From contig JAACJK010000004.1 of assembly GCA_013368325.1 (NCBI GenBank), forward strand, positions 496,001-560,000: a stretch of 64,000 bases of DNA, read 5' to 3'. A program made the translations under genes and the position numbers. Below, piece by piece: positions 54,511 to 64,000 of this stretch. Numbering within the stretch: the first letter of the stretch is position 1; every line of letters begins with the position of its first letter. Below the pieces are notes generated by a model, which had not been told where the DNA came from, made no database searches, and saw only the letters and a program-made list of their open reading frames with translations. This stretch comes from Ephemerocybe angulata (Eukaryota > Basidiomycota > Agaricomycetes > Agaricales > Psathyrellaceae).

Positions 54511-56138
54511 CTATGGATTTCCACCGACAGCCGGCGCCGATTCTTTGTGCTCCCTCGCGGCCTTCGCCCACTTTACATCAGGTTCGAATTTTGGTCGGAG
54601 TGTATTCCAAACTGCACGAAAGTCAGTTCGAGTGCGGTGCTCCAAGATACTGTCGTATAAGGCGTACCTCTGGTAGTGATGTTGTCAGTTCCTTCCAACG
54701 CGTTCCCGTAGTGGATTCTGGCAGCCATCTCGAGGTCGGCTCTGGTATAGCCCTCGTTCAGATCCAAGAAGCGAGAGACGATTCTAACAGGGAGTTGTGT
54801 GAGTAGGGTTGAAGGTAAGAAAGTCATAGTCATACCCTTCAAATCGCCTCTTTTTCTTCTCTTTGTACTCATCGTACATGTCCTTTGAGTGTTCCTTCCA
54901 CCACTCGCGGCAAATATCCCGTATGTCCGAGGCATGCTTGTAGATCGTTGAGCCTGTTATGAGCAAAAGGGCTGATAAATGAAAGGAACTCACATCCATG
55001 CATTCCTTGACATACTCCAATCTTTGCTTCTTCCATGCTTCAAACTTCCCTTCGCCTTCTGGAGTCGTGGCTTGAGCCCTCAGTTGACGATATTCCTTTA
55101 CGATGACATGAACATCTGGCTCCCAATACATCTCTCTGGTATCGTAATTTGGATCTCGGGTGTGTTGCGAAAATGGTCGAGCTGAAGTAAAGACTTAAAT
55201 ACTAGCAGTAGAAGAGATGGTGAGGATGGTGAGACGACGTACAGTTCGTATGGGGCAGGTATTGGAAAGCATCTTTCTCATAGCCGTTGAAGACGACCTG
55301 GAACTTCTTCTTGTCCCGCTCTCCCGTAAGGCTGGCCACAAATGAGTTTCTCGACTTTGTTTGGGCAACGGGGAACCTACTATTCGCTTCTGCAATTGCT
55401 GCAGAGGCGCTTCCGTATGAACCAATCAACATGATCCACATTCTTTGTGTTGCAGTGCTGCGATGGGATATTAAGCAAGAAAGTTGTGCGGCGCGCATAG
55501 TAGCTGGCTCACTTCGCATCTTGTTTCGAAGAGGAGTCTCGCCCACTGCCATTCGCTGTAGAATTGTGGAGGCTCCGGGACCCTGTATGGCTTTCTAGCC
55601 TCCATCCAAATTGAAGTTGCTCTTGTGCCAGATATGAGCTCCTCAAACATCTTGTTCGTCCTAGACAAATTGAGAAGGTCCTTGGGGGAGAGGTGCCCAA
55701 ATACCTTAGAACGAGTCCAGACATTCAGCGCATGCTATCATTGTTAGGGAACGCCGGCGTACCTCAAAGAGGATGTCCACAGGCATCTTATCCGGAAGTT
55801 TACTGAGATCTTTCTTCCTCCTGGAGCCCCCCGCTTTCTTGGCCTTCGGAGTGGTGACAGGCTCCTGGGTAGGTTCCGTCGTCGACTGCGAGTCAGCTTT
55901 GACTTTCTGACGCTTCGCCTTTGGCGCCGCCTTCGCTTTACCCTTCTTACGCTCTATAGAGAAATACATTGCTCAGAACTGGGCCCAACGAGATGGTTCA
56001 CCTCTACTTACTGTTGTTGCTACCGAACTCCTCATCGCTCGATTCTGGCTCGTACTCATCGACAGAGTTGTCGTCGCGTTTTCCGAGGTCAGTTTCGGGC
56101 ATGTTTGAGGGCTTGCCGCGGTTTCTTGTAACTACCAT
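54511..56138 (-). CDS. F-box protein with a small cysteine finger
   Basis: Nine in-phase exons: 56138-56012, 55953-55763, 55704-55513, 55457-55381, 55331-55243, 55181-54994, 54936-54836, 54783-54668 and 54611-54511, encoding 393 residues. The N-terminus is basic and acidic and disordered (RKKGKAKAAPKAKRQK). The F-box at about 92-135 reads LSKLPDKMPVDILFEVFGHL then SPKDLLNLSRTNK. A compact zinc site follows: C169-x2-C172 and C189-x2-C192 (in KRLCSNC). The C-terminus (IVSRFLDLNEGYTRADLE, VWNTLRPKFEP) matches the helical end of a large mushroom F-box family. It would serve an SCF ubiquitin ligase. Several exons are shorter than 120 nt; the join at 54936 uses the most protein-like of two possible acceptors. 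Starts 220 bp from the divergent kinase-fold gene. Confidence 0.88.
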
Positions 56139-56358
56139 GGCTGTTGTGCGTTATTCGTTATGGATGAGGATGTGGTAGAGGTTCAAGGATGACTACATAG
56201 TCCAGTACTTACTACTGTCAGAGACGGTCAGGGGCTTGCTTACGTCATGTGATCATCTGCACCCGTGAGAAAACTAAGCTTGGCGCGCGCTTAAGAAAGA
56301 CCGAGTGAGGGGCAGTCTTTTTGCAAGCCGACCAACACCTACTCTATCTCAAGTCGTG

Positions 56359-57309
56359 ATGGTACTCGCCATACCCACTCTCCCAAGTGAGCAGGAGATT
56401 ATCCAAAAGTGCCGAGAAGCATGTGCAGCCAATCCCAAGGCTTTCATTCGCGGTACTCCTCTAATTGACAGCACCGGCACTCCCTATGCGTGGGTCAGGT
56501 TCGGATACTCCGACGTATATATGGAAGATGCGCGAACTCAGCAATATGTCGCAGATATTGTTAAGCAGGACGATGCAGCTCCCGTCCGGGTCCCTGCCGT
56601 TTACTCCTTTTTCAAGTCCCAAGGCCGTGGTTACATCGTCATGGAACTGATCGATGGGGAGGTCTGCAGCAATGCAGACGCCGATCTCGTCGCTGCAGCC
56701 GTGCAATACCTCATAGCAATTAAGGCGCCGACAGACCAACCCGGGCCTATCGGTGGAGGCCCCGTCTGCCACACCCTCTTCCCCGACGTCAGATCATCGG
56801 TGACCTACAGCTCTGTTGATTGGCTCGAGAAGCACATGAACGGCGTGAGTGGTTGCTTATCATGTCTAATAATTTTTGGACGAATTTTTGCTCGACGCAG
56901 ATCCTGGCACATGTAGGAAGGCTTCAACGTCTCAGCCTCAAAAGCCAGGTCAAGACTTACGGCCTAAGCCTCTGTCCATCGGACATGAGAAGGAAGAATT
57001 TCCTCAAAGACCGCGAAGGCAAGATTGTGGCTATCGATTTTAATTGCACTTGTTTCCTGCCCATCTCCTTCTTCGAGGTCGCGCTGTACCATCACGACGA
57101 CTTCACCCATTTAATTCGCCAGCGGATCGTCTATCCCACCTCGGCGCAGAGCGATACCCTGCATAAAGCACTCAAGACCTTGGTCCCGTTTGGCACGGAC
57201 AAGCTCGGTAAGAATATTTCCTCGCCCCTTTCTTTCCTTTGCTAGGAGACTAAAATACGTGACAGGTCTGCCGCGCGAGCTCAAGGCACAGACAGTGATC
57301 GTGTGGTAG
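56359..57309 (+). CDS. Kinase-fold phosphotransferase-like protein (APH-like), possibly inactive
   Basis: Three in-phase exons, 56359-56844, 56901-57207 and 57266-57309, encode 278 residues. The layout is that of fungal aminoglycoside-phosphotransferase-like proteins. These have an N-lobe strand (AWVRFGYSDVYM), a helix EDARTQQYVA, the hinge YIVMELIDGE, a catalytic loop LCPSDMRRKNFL and the metal loop IVAIDFNCTCFLP. In most relatives I know, the N-lobe residue is Lys and the loop is HGD; here they are Arg and Pro-Ser-Asp, so catalysis may be weak or lost. The loop Asp and Asn and the IDF aspartate remain. An upstream in-frame Met at 56305 would add 18 residues. Substrate unknown. Confidence 0.85.
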
Positions 57310-58025
57310 ATATTACGCGCGCCGACCTCGCTTTCGTCTTGGCGCGTCGTCTTTGCGAGCGGCTGTCCCTTGGACTAGCTCCTTTCCCTGTTTCGTACTG
57401 CGAAGGATATGGAATGAACTAAGGTGCATGCGATGGTTTATTACAGTCATTTGAATTCAGCGGGCCCTGTCCCACGACCACTTGTATTTAAGTACCAGAA
57501 GTATACTCGATGCGTTGGCGTGGTGGAAACTGGGAGACACGAACATGGTTCCCTATCTCATAGTAACAAACAAGGTACAGACTACTCCTGATACTAATCT
57601 GCCCTGTTGCTTCTTTCACTCTCGTTGCATGGACACTGGCATCATATCCAGAAGCCAAAGAATCACTGCAGCTAGGAAAGCGGTAAGCCGTACTCAGCTC
57701 TTCTGTCCACAGGAGGCCTACGAATTGCCAGTTCGCGAAGTTTGGCGCTGCAAAAGTCGCATGTCAACCGTCGAATGTATACCTACTATTGCCTAGGACA
57801 GGGAAAACACCCACGCTGCACCCATGCAGGTGACGGATGCCACAGAGAAGGCATCCGCCCATATAAGATACCCAGCAGCACGGCCAACTTCGTACGGTAG
57901 GTACCGGTTCTCGTGCCCAACATCTTTTTCATCTCTACCTCAGGGCTGCTGGTATAGCCCTTTTCCTTTCTTGCCTGTCCCATTCTTTCCCCCTTCTCCC
58001 TATTACCCTTTTATCTGCATTCTAA
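57310..58025. other. Intergenic region, promoter of the flavoprotein gene
   Basis: Between the phosphotransferase-like stop and the flavoprotein start. The last 80 bp before 58026 are rich in C and T, a usual feature upstream of fungal start codons. No gene is supported. Confidence 0.5.
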
Positions 58026-59498
58026 ATGGCAACCATGAAAGTTGTAGTCCTGGGAGGAGGTGCAGCAGGCGTAAACGGTGACCATCCCCATGCCTCCTCC
58101 TTTAGAAAACAGACCTAACACCATGACCCTAGTCATCAAAAGCCTGTCTGCAAAGTTAGATGCATCGAAACACCGCCTCGTCCTCATAACACCTCGGCCG
58201 GAATATGTGAACCTCATAGGCTCCCTCCGCCTCGTAACAGACCCATCAACCTCATACGACGACGTCTTCATGCCCTACACCAAGGTCTTCGGAAACTTCC
58301 CAGGCAAGATAATCGTGGGCAGCGCAACCTCGATCGAAGAAACAAAGATTGAGATCGCGAGGATACGCTCGAGAAGTGCAGGTGATCTTTTGGGGCCAGG
58401 TCAGGGAGTTGGGTCCGCGAACGTGAGTGTGGCAGGAGGCGATGTTATACTCGACACGGGGGAAAGAGTCCCCTACGATGTGATCATCCTCGCGACGGGA
58501 TCCATTTGGGAAGGCATCGTTGCGTTCCCGAACAAGCCTGGGGAATATGTCGAACATGTTGAGTCGTGGAGGAGGAAGATTAGGGCTGCACAGAAGATCG
58601 TGATCGTCGGTGGTGGACCTGTGGGAATCGGTACGTCCCAGCTGTACCATATTTTTGACGCAAAGTTCAACGAAGATAGACTAACTGATGCGTAACCTGG
58701 CAATTGTCGTCTCCAGAGACTGCAGGAGAAATCAAAGACACCTATCCATCAAAGGAAGTGACGATCGTCCAGGGCGACCGGCTTCTACTGAACGACGTCT
58801 ATCCTGACAAGTTCCGGGTATCTGTTCAGCGTAAGCTGGAGAGCCAGGGCGTCGAGATTATCCTGGACGACGCTGTTAAAGGTAATCCGCATTGCTTGAG
58901 CCGGCCGATCAAGACACGCGAGGGGAGGGAACTCACCTGTGATCTTCTGGTAAGCAATGGGCAGCTCGACCCTCCCCCTCATCCCTCCCAGAACGCTGAC
59001 GGCTACATGTGCCACCAGATCACAGCTCGTGGAGGTGGTGCCAACACCAACTATCTCAAGTTCCTCAAACCGACGCCCCTCACTGACCGAGGATACGTCA
59101 AAGTTCTTTCCACCCTCGAGGTCTTATACCACCCCGGCATGTTTGCGTTGGGTGACATTGTTGACCTCCCAGAGGTAAAGCAGCTGGCGAAAATCAGCCT
59201 TGGCCATGCAGACGTTGTTGTGAAGAACGTTCTGCAATACCTGAATGGGGAGATGACGACGCACTCGTACAGGGGTTCTACGGATTACATGGCCATTTGC
59301 GTTGGGAAGGTGAGTACTCATCGCTGACTTCATCTGGCCAACATTCGGCGATGCGAAACTTATTACCTTGGTCAGGGCGGCGGCGTCTCATTCCTTGGAT
59401 TGTGGTGGGGGTTTGTTTTCGGGGATTTCTTCACGAGATACATGAAGTCGCGCACATTGTTGGTCGAACAAGTGCGCGACACTTTGGGACTTTCCTAG
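58026..59498 (+). CDS. AMID/FSP1-like FAD-dependent NAD(P)H oxidoreductase
   Basis: Five in-phase exons: 58026-58077, 58133-58630, 58717-58949, 59019-59309 and 59376-59498, giving 398 residues. Rossmann FAD site at the N-terminus (VVVLGGGAAG, residues 6-15), NAD(P)H site at about 172-184 (IVIVGGGPVGIE), and the second FAD contact HPGMFALGDIVDLPE near the C-terminus. It belongs to the AIF-M2/AMID/FSP1 group, which oxidises NAD(P)H and passes electrons to quinones. The C-terminus (GGGVSFLGLWWGFVFGDFF) may lie on a membrane. No mitochondrial signal precedes the FAD motif. The gene converges on the questin-oxidase-like gene, their stop codons 141 bp apart. Confidence 0.95.
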
Positions 59499-59639
59499 GA
59501 CATTTGTTCACCAAAAGGACTTCTGGTATTCATTGAGGACTTCGAATCCTATGTACATATACTGTATCCATTTATATCAATAATCAGCTTACTCGAGTAA
59601 AATGACGAACGAGCGGTGTTGAGAACTCACCAATTTACT

Positions 59640-61317
59640 TTAATCGACGTCCTTATCCCAAGCAGCATCCCATCCAAGAGCACTTCGATCCCAATCCGGC
59701 CTCGCCTTCTGTCCATGCGCCACCCAGCCCATATAATCCATCACCAACCCAGCAGCCCTCGCGAAGATCGTCCCGTCCATCTCCTTTGTCCCCTTGTGGC
59801 TTTCCTCGTCCTTATTCTTCAAAAGCGCTCCGGTTGCACCTCCAACCGGCGTGGCACCATACTCCCTCGTCGCATACGCGAGCGTTCTGATGGTCTTTAT
59901 GACGTGTGCATCTGGGTGGAATACCACATCCCCGAGAATGGCTGGCCACGGGTTGTAGTCCGCATCATCCAAAGGAGAACCAGTAGCGCTCTCGCTTGGC
60001 TTGAGGCCCTGAAGGGGAGGACGCGCAGTCGCGGAGTAGCCCATCAAGAGGGCGGGTTCGATCCTCGGCCGACCCCTTGCGAGCGTCAGCAGTACAACGA
60101 CCGTTAAGAACGATTTCACGAGATTCGCCTTCGAGACGGGGTTCTGGAGGACCTCGAGCATGGGGTTCAGGAAGATGGACGAGGTGACGAGGTGCATGAG
60201 GAAGAAGTCGAGGCGCGGCTTCCTGCCCTGCTTCCCTGTGGCTGCCATGAGCAGCGTGGACGCCCATATCAGCTCTTCGACTTTGGAGGAGATGTCGTCC
60301 CCGGAGACGTGGAAGTGCGCGCAGATGGCGCGGATCTCTGCGACGCGTTCGGGGTCCAGGAAGTGTTTGATTCGGGCGCTGAAAAGTGCGTCGGGGTCGT
60401 AGGGTAACTTGGGTGTGAGGGTGTTGGAGTCGTACACCTTTCGCAGGATTTCGAGGACGGAGAGCGAGCTGGAAGTGGGCTTGGTGTCTTCGGTGAAGGA
60501 GACGTCGTAGACCTCGGGGGCGGTGGGGGTGTGGATGGCTGCTTGAGCAAGTCCTGTTGCCACGAGGGTGTCGTCGCCGAATTCTACGCCGTACTGGGAA
60601 GAACCTGTTAGAAATCGCACTTGGAAGACGTTGATAGCAGACTCACACCAATCTGAATGAAAGGATGGACACTGAAAGGTGGATTAGCTCGCAGACGTGA
60701 GCATCGAGTTGAAATATGACATACGCGCCGCTCATCATCCTAATCAGCATAACCTTTCCTTTGTCGTTTACTTCAGGGTCGAAGACATACTTCTCGAGCG
60801 CTGGACCGGCACCGAGCTCTGCAACCTTCCCAGAGAAGTACTTGAAGAAAGCGCCATAGGCACTGCACCCAACAGTGAGACTGGGCAAATGGAAACGAAG
60901 CGCCTGAGCCTCACCTCTGATTTCCAAGATACTGCCCCCAGTTATCGTCGTTCACAATGATTGACGCATCCTTCTTCTCCAGGATGATGGGGCGTTGGTA
61001 ACCCGCTTCAGTGGTGTATATCTTCTTCAAGTGAGACGGCGTAGTGCCCAGGTCGTAAGCTGCCAGGAGGCTGAAATGACAGTCGTCGTTAGCGCCCACA
61101 CTCTGCGCTAGATTCATGTAACTCACTGGTGGCTCAGATGGTTATGCAGGCCCGCAGACCTAAAGTAACAGTGGTGCGTTTCGGCGTCGACCAATAGCAG
61201 TTCCTCGACGGCTTTCTTCGATGCTGCGCTTATTCCAGCAGCGTTAACCTGGCCCTTCCTCGTAAGATTGTAGCTCAAAGCTTTCGATGCCATTCTGGAC
61301 AGGGATCTTGTGGTCAT
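59640..61317 (-). CDS. Questin-oxidase-like protein (DUF4243/AflY family)
   Basis: Five in-phase exons: 61317-61127, 61070-60933, 60880-60725, 60671-60647 (25 nt) and 60593-59640, encoding 487 residues. Family marks are the N-terminal ETHHCYF with LHNHLSHHLLAAYDLG, then GYQRPI, NWGHLTVG and AYGAFFKYF, the HPFIQIGYGVEF block spanning the 25-nt exon, and a helical C-terminal half. Relatives include questin oxidase and AflY, Baeyer-Villiger-type oxidases that open anthraquinone rings in polyketide pathways. No polyketide synthase or tailoring genes are near, so a general role is as likely. An in-frame Met at 61293 is an alternative start. Confidence 0.92.
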
Positions 61318-61598
61318 TCAAGGGAGGATCTGGGGTACAGTAGAGGTCCATGGAATGAGGTCTTATATGGTCAAGAACAACGTCACCTGAACGTTTACGG
61401 TTTTGATGCATTAGTCAGATAGGCGCTTAATGCTCAGGTGGTGGTGGTGGTGGTGGCTCCACTGCTTGGTCCTTGAGCTTTAAGTCTGGTTCACGAGACT
61501 GGTGCGGTCGGAGCAAGATTACAAGGGCCCTTACTAAACGACTACACGTGCCAGTATGTACTTTCCGCCCATTCGATTTCTATCCATGATATTCATGA
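61318..61598. promoter_or_regulatory. Promoter region of the questin-oxidase-like gene
   Basis: Contains a TTAAGCGC-type motif at 61423-61430, about 106 bp upstream of the start codon, and a GGT microsatellite at about 61436-61457. The 3' end of the neighbouring membrane-protein gene also lies here. Confidence 0.4.
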
Positions 61599-63343
61599 CT
61601 ACACAGGTATGACTGACTCATTTGAGTTCGTAATCTCCCTCTCAGAAGAACCATTTGCCTCATCCCGTCCAGCATAGATCCTTGTCCCATCACGCGTCGA
61701 GCCCCCTTCAGCTCCTGAGTGCAATCCAGGGGCGAATTCCATTCCTGTGCCCGTCTCCTCCGACGAGGCCATGATCTCCTTGCGTCCGAAGTCGTACATG
61801 TGGAGGATCATGCGACAGGAGAGAACCGAGTGAAGGACACCTTGGGGTCTATTATGGGCATTAGTGGGAGTGTATTGTAAATATGAATGAAGGGACATAC
61901 ACAGCGAGCATAAATCGGAGCTCAGGCTGTGCAGGAAAAGGTATTCAGCTGAGGTAAGGTAATGGATGAGAAGATGGAATCGTACCGGTCCAACTAAGTC
62001 GAAGATGATGTTTCCAACAGTCACCACTATGAGTGATAAAGTGAGGTTGGGAGTCAACTGGGGTACAGGAAACAGACCTACGAGCGAGGCTCACAAAGTA
62101 TACAATCCCATCCTGGTAAAACACGACCAGAAGAGGACAATCTGTAGTGCGGTACCTCCATTTCCGATGTAGGCCGTGATGAGCATGATTACTTCATAGA
62201 ACCCTCGTTAAACAGCAAAAACTCTACAAGAGCGTAGGGTACTTACGTGTTTCACTAGCAACTATAATTCCAAACACAATAGATAGCTGGGTCGTGTCAA
62301 AACGGTACGGTATGCATCCGGGAATACCAATAGGATAGGGTAAAACTGGAGTTAATGTGTGAGTGAACTACCGCAGGAGGTTCAGGGAATGAGGTGTCCG
62401 CACACTTGATTCCTTTCACGAAAAGCGCAAATATTGCGTATATGGCGGCATGCACAGCCTAAATTGAATTGAGTGAAAAGCTACGAGGGCATTCCTCAAT
62501 GGGCGCTTACTATAAATTGCAGCAATAGCCAGGCGGCAAGGACTTTGATATGGCCGGAGAGAGCATAGACGCGAATAAACATTATGGCTGTTTTTTTTTC
62601 GTTAGTAACGCAGGTTTTTGCAAGGAAGGTTGGGAAACGACCACCTTCCGCGACCATCATCCCCGTAACGATTAATACTATGTGCACTTTCAGCAGGATC
62701 CCCGAGGAGTTGTGCTAGCATTACACATACTTGAGCTCGTTGCAAAGGAACTTGTACATCGCTGGTAATGAGGTTGTTAAGAGTCAGTCCTTCAAGGGCT
62801 GTCGTTCGGTCGACGTACGGAGACAGTTGGACTATCCTGCAACCCAACTGAAATCCCAACCAGTGAGTTGCAAATCGAGAGAGCACGAGCGAGAAGCCGC
62901 CTACCGAAAAGTGCCACGGGCAGGTATGCGAATGGTATATACCGCGAAATTGCATAGAGCGCCTTCACCAGTGTCCACTCTCGCCCCCAAACCAGCGAGA
63001 CCTGACACTCTTGTCAGTAATTGTGGTGGCTACAGATATACGTCACCTAACCTCTAGATCGAATGTCTGAAGATATTCTGTCACCTATAACATCACGATT
63101 GTCAGTAACGAGATTCATGAGTCAGTGAGATGACTCACAAACAGAGCGGCACTAGCAACTGGCGATGGGGAATGGTGAGCGCCTACGGCCTTGTTAGCAT
63201 TGCAGCAAATCTGACCGTTGACATACTGGTGAATGGGGAATGTCAGTACAGAATGTCAAAGTGGGCCATGTAAATGAGCGACGTACTTGAGATGATCGTT
63301 GATACGAGACGGCCTTTTCAATCAATGTCCTAAGTGTACTCAT
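61599..63343 (-). CDS. DUF6533-type polytopic membrane protein
   Basis: Likely seven-helix membrane protein of the mushroom DUF6533 family, function unknown. The start at 63343 gives MSTLRTLIEKAVSYQRSSQ, spliced to YVN and VASAALF. The DUF6533 signature spans several short exons: TEYLQTFDLE, VSLVWGREWTLVKALYAI and SRYIPFAYLPVALF. Later pieces are MYKFLCNELK, HIVLIVTGMMVAE, AIMFIRVYALSGHIKVLAAW, GCIPYRFDTTQLSIVFGIIV, IMLITAYIGNG, DGIVYFVSLA and LTPNLTLSLIVVTVGNIIF. The last exons give FMLAVPQGVLHSVLSCRMI, then a cytosolic tail ending NESVIPV. I count at least 12 exons; the first, middle and last joins are in phase, but I did not resolve all of those at 62,200-62,500 and 62,780-62,880. No break is evident. 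Confidence 0.85.
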
Positions 63344-64000
63344 TGTCGGTAAAGACGGGGTAAACAGTCTGGGGAGACGAATGTGGGGTGTAAAGATGAA
63401 CTGGAAGTGGGCTGGCTGCCCCCGAAGAAATCAAGCCTCGCAGGTGGGAGACGTAAAAAATGGTCGGCGACACTTGGAATCGCCGGAGCGAGATGGCTAA
63501 CAGTTAATGTTACCATTTAGAAGTAGAAGCCAGATATCTTGATAGCCAAGTGAGATCGATGACGCCCAGAGAGCCCCACTGTCCACTCCCAAAAGTTGGA
63601 GTTTTGCTCGGCCAGGGGATGAATCCTGAACTTACCAGAACATTGGAAGGTCTTCGTTTCATGTGTAGCTAAAGGTAATTCCCTGCCTTTGATCCCTGGA
63701 TGACTTTATTTACCTTAGGATTCTCTTCTTTCAGAACAAGAAGAAGCTGTTGAGCGGGATAGAAGTCGCGAGCCACATGCTTCGGATGGTGCATGTTGTC
63801 AATGGGTGTAGAGAGGTGATTGTGATCAATGCGTCGATTTCGGGGACGATAGAAATATCCTAGACTTGAAGCTCGCTCTTACGGTGGGATTGAAGAGTAC
63901 TCCAGGAACGGCTGGTGCCGAGCTATGGTCTTGAGCAGAAGAAACAACACAGGAGGAACTTGAAGGCAGCTCAAAGCCGTTGGGCCCAGATTCCCACGAC
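63344..64000. other. Region right of the membrane-protein gene
   Basis: Promoter of the DUF6533-type gene, then sequence to the window edge. No gene is supported; a neighbouring gene may begin beyond position 64000. Confidence 0.4.

Noticed and set aside
60909..60914. Donor giving a 34-nt intron in the questin-oxidase-like gene
   Set aside because: Too short for this genome; the donor at 60932 gives a 52-bp intron, keeps phase and yields the better NWGHLTVG join.
61436..61457. GGT trinucleotide run
   Set aside because: A simple microsatellite, not a CRISPR array or coding repeat.
1..64000. tRNA, rRNA, CRISPR and bacterial operon features
   Set aside because: No convincing tRNA or rRNA sequence or spaced repeat array was found by eye; the DNA is clearly a fungal nuclear region with spliced genes.

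Overview
This is nuclear DNA of a filamentous basidiomycete, most likely an agaricomycete. Almost every gene is cut by many 45-65 bp GT-AG introns. The families are typical of mushrooms: F-box/LRR-like proteins, a DUF6533-type membrane protein, GH79, a questin-oxidase-like protein, and a P-loop GTPase-WD40 protein. The mobile elements (Helitron, LINE, MITE) are also fungal in type. I rebuilt exon joins by hand; where I give exon lists, reading phase agrees across every junction and stop codon. The species cannot be named from the sequence.

Layout. 1-4.6 kb: a Helitron replicase/helicase gene on the minus strand, running off the left edge, followed by a 92-bp tandem duplication. 6.1-8.5 kb: an intact 13-exon Dal5-type transporter. 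8.9-9.5 kb: a small secreted SnoaL/NTF2-like protein. 9.5-13.9 kb: gene-poor, with possible coding fragments near 10.3-10.8 kb and three tandem exon-intron-exon-like units at 11.7-12.4 kb. 13.9-18.1 kb: a divergent pair, an unrecognised 683-residue protein and an F-box-like protein; a second F-box-like paralogue lies at 22.2-23.7 kb. 26.4-30.1 kb: two paralogous secreted Ser/Thr-rich proteins with a CBM19-like cysteine domain, sharing 10-bp promoter motifs. 30.5-31.2 kb: ribosomal protein eS26. 32.3-33.2 kb: a broken, internally deleted relative of the 6.1-kb transporter.

34.5-43.4 kb: a full-length non-LTR retrotransposon (LINE) with a poly(A) tail and a 14-16 bp target-site duplication. It landed exactly at the stop codon of a GTPase-coiled-coil-WD40 gene (43.4-46.3 kb); the duplication restores the stop, so the host reading frame survived while its old 3' UTR was moved 8.9 kb away.

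47.3-64 kb: GH79 glycosidase, a 746-bp MITE with 22-bp inverted repeats and a 9-bp target duplication, a PARP-zinc-finger chromatin-type protein, an F-box/zinc-finger protein divergent from a kinase-fold phosphotransferase-like protein, an AMID/FSP1-like flavoprotein convergent with a questin-oxidase-like protein, and a DUF6533-type membrane protein.

The window does not look like one pathway or biosynthetic cluster. Its main interest is genome dynamics (Helitron, LINE, MITE, gene duplication and decay) and the NLR-like GTPase-WD40 gene carrying the LINE at its 3' end.
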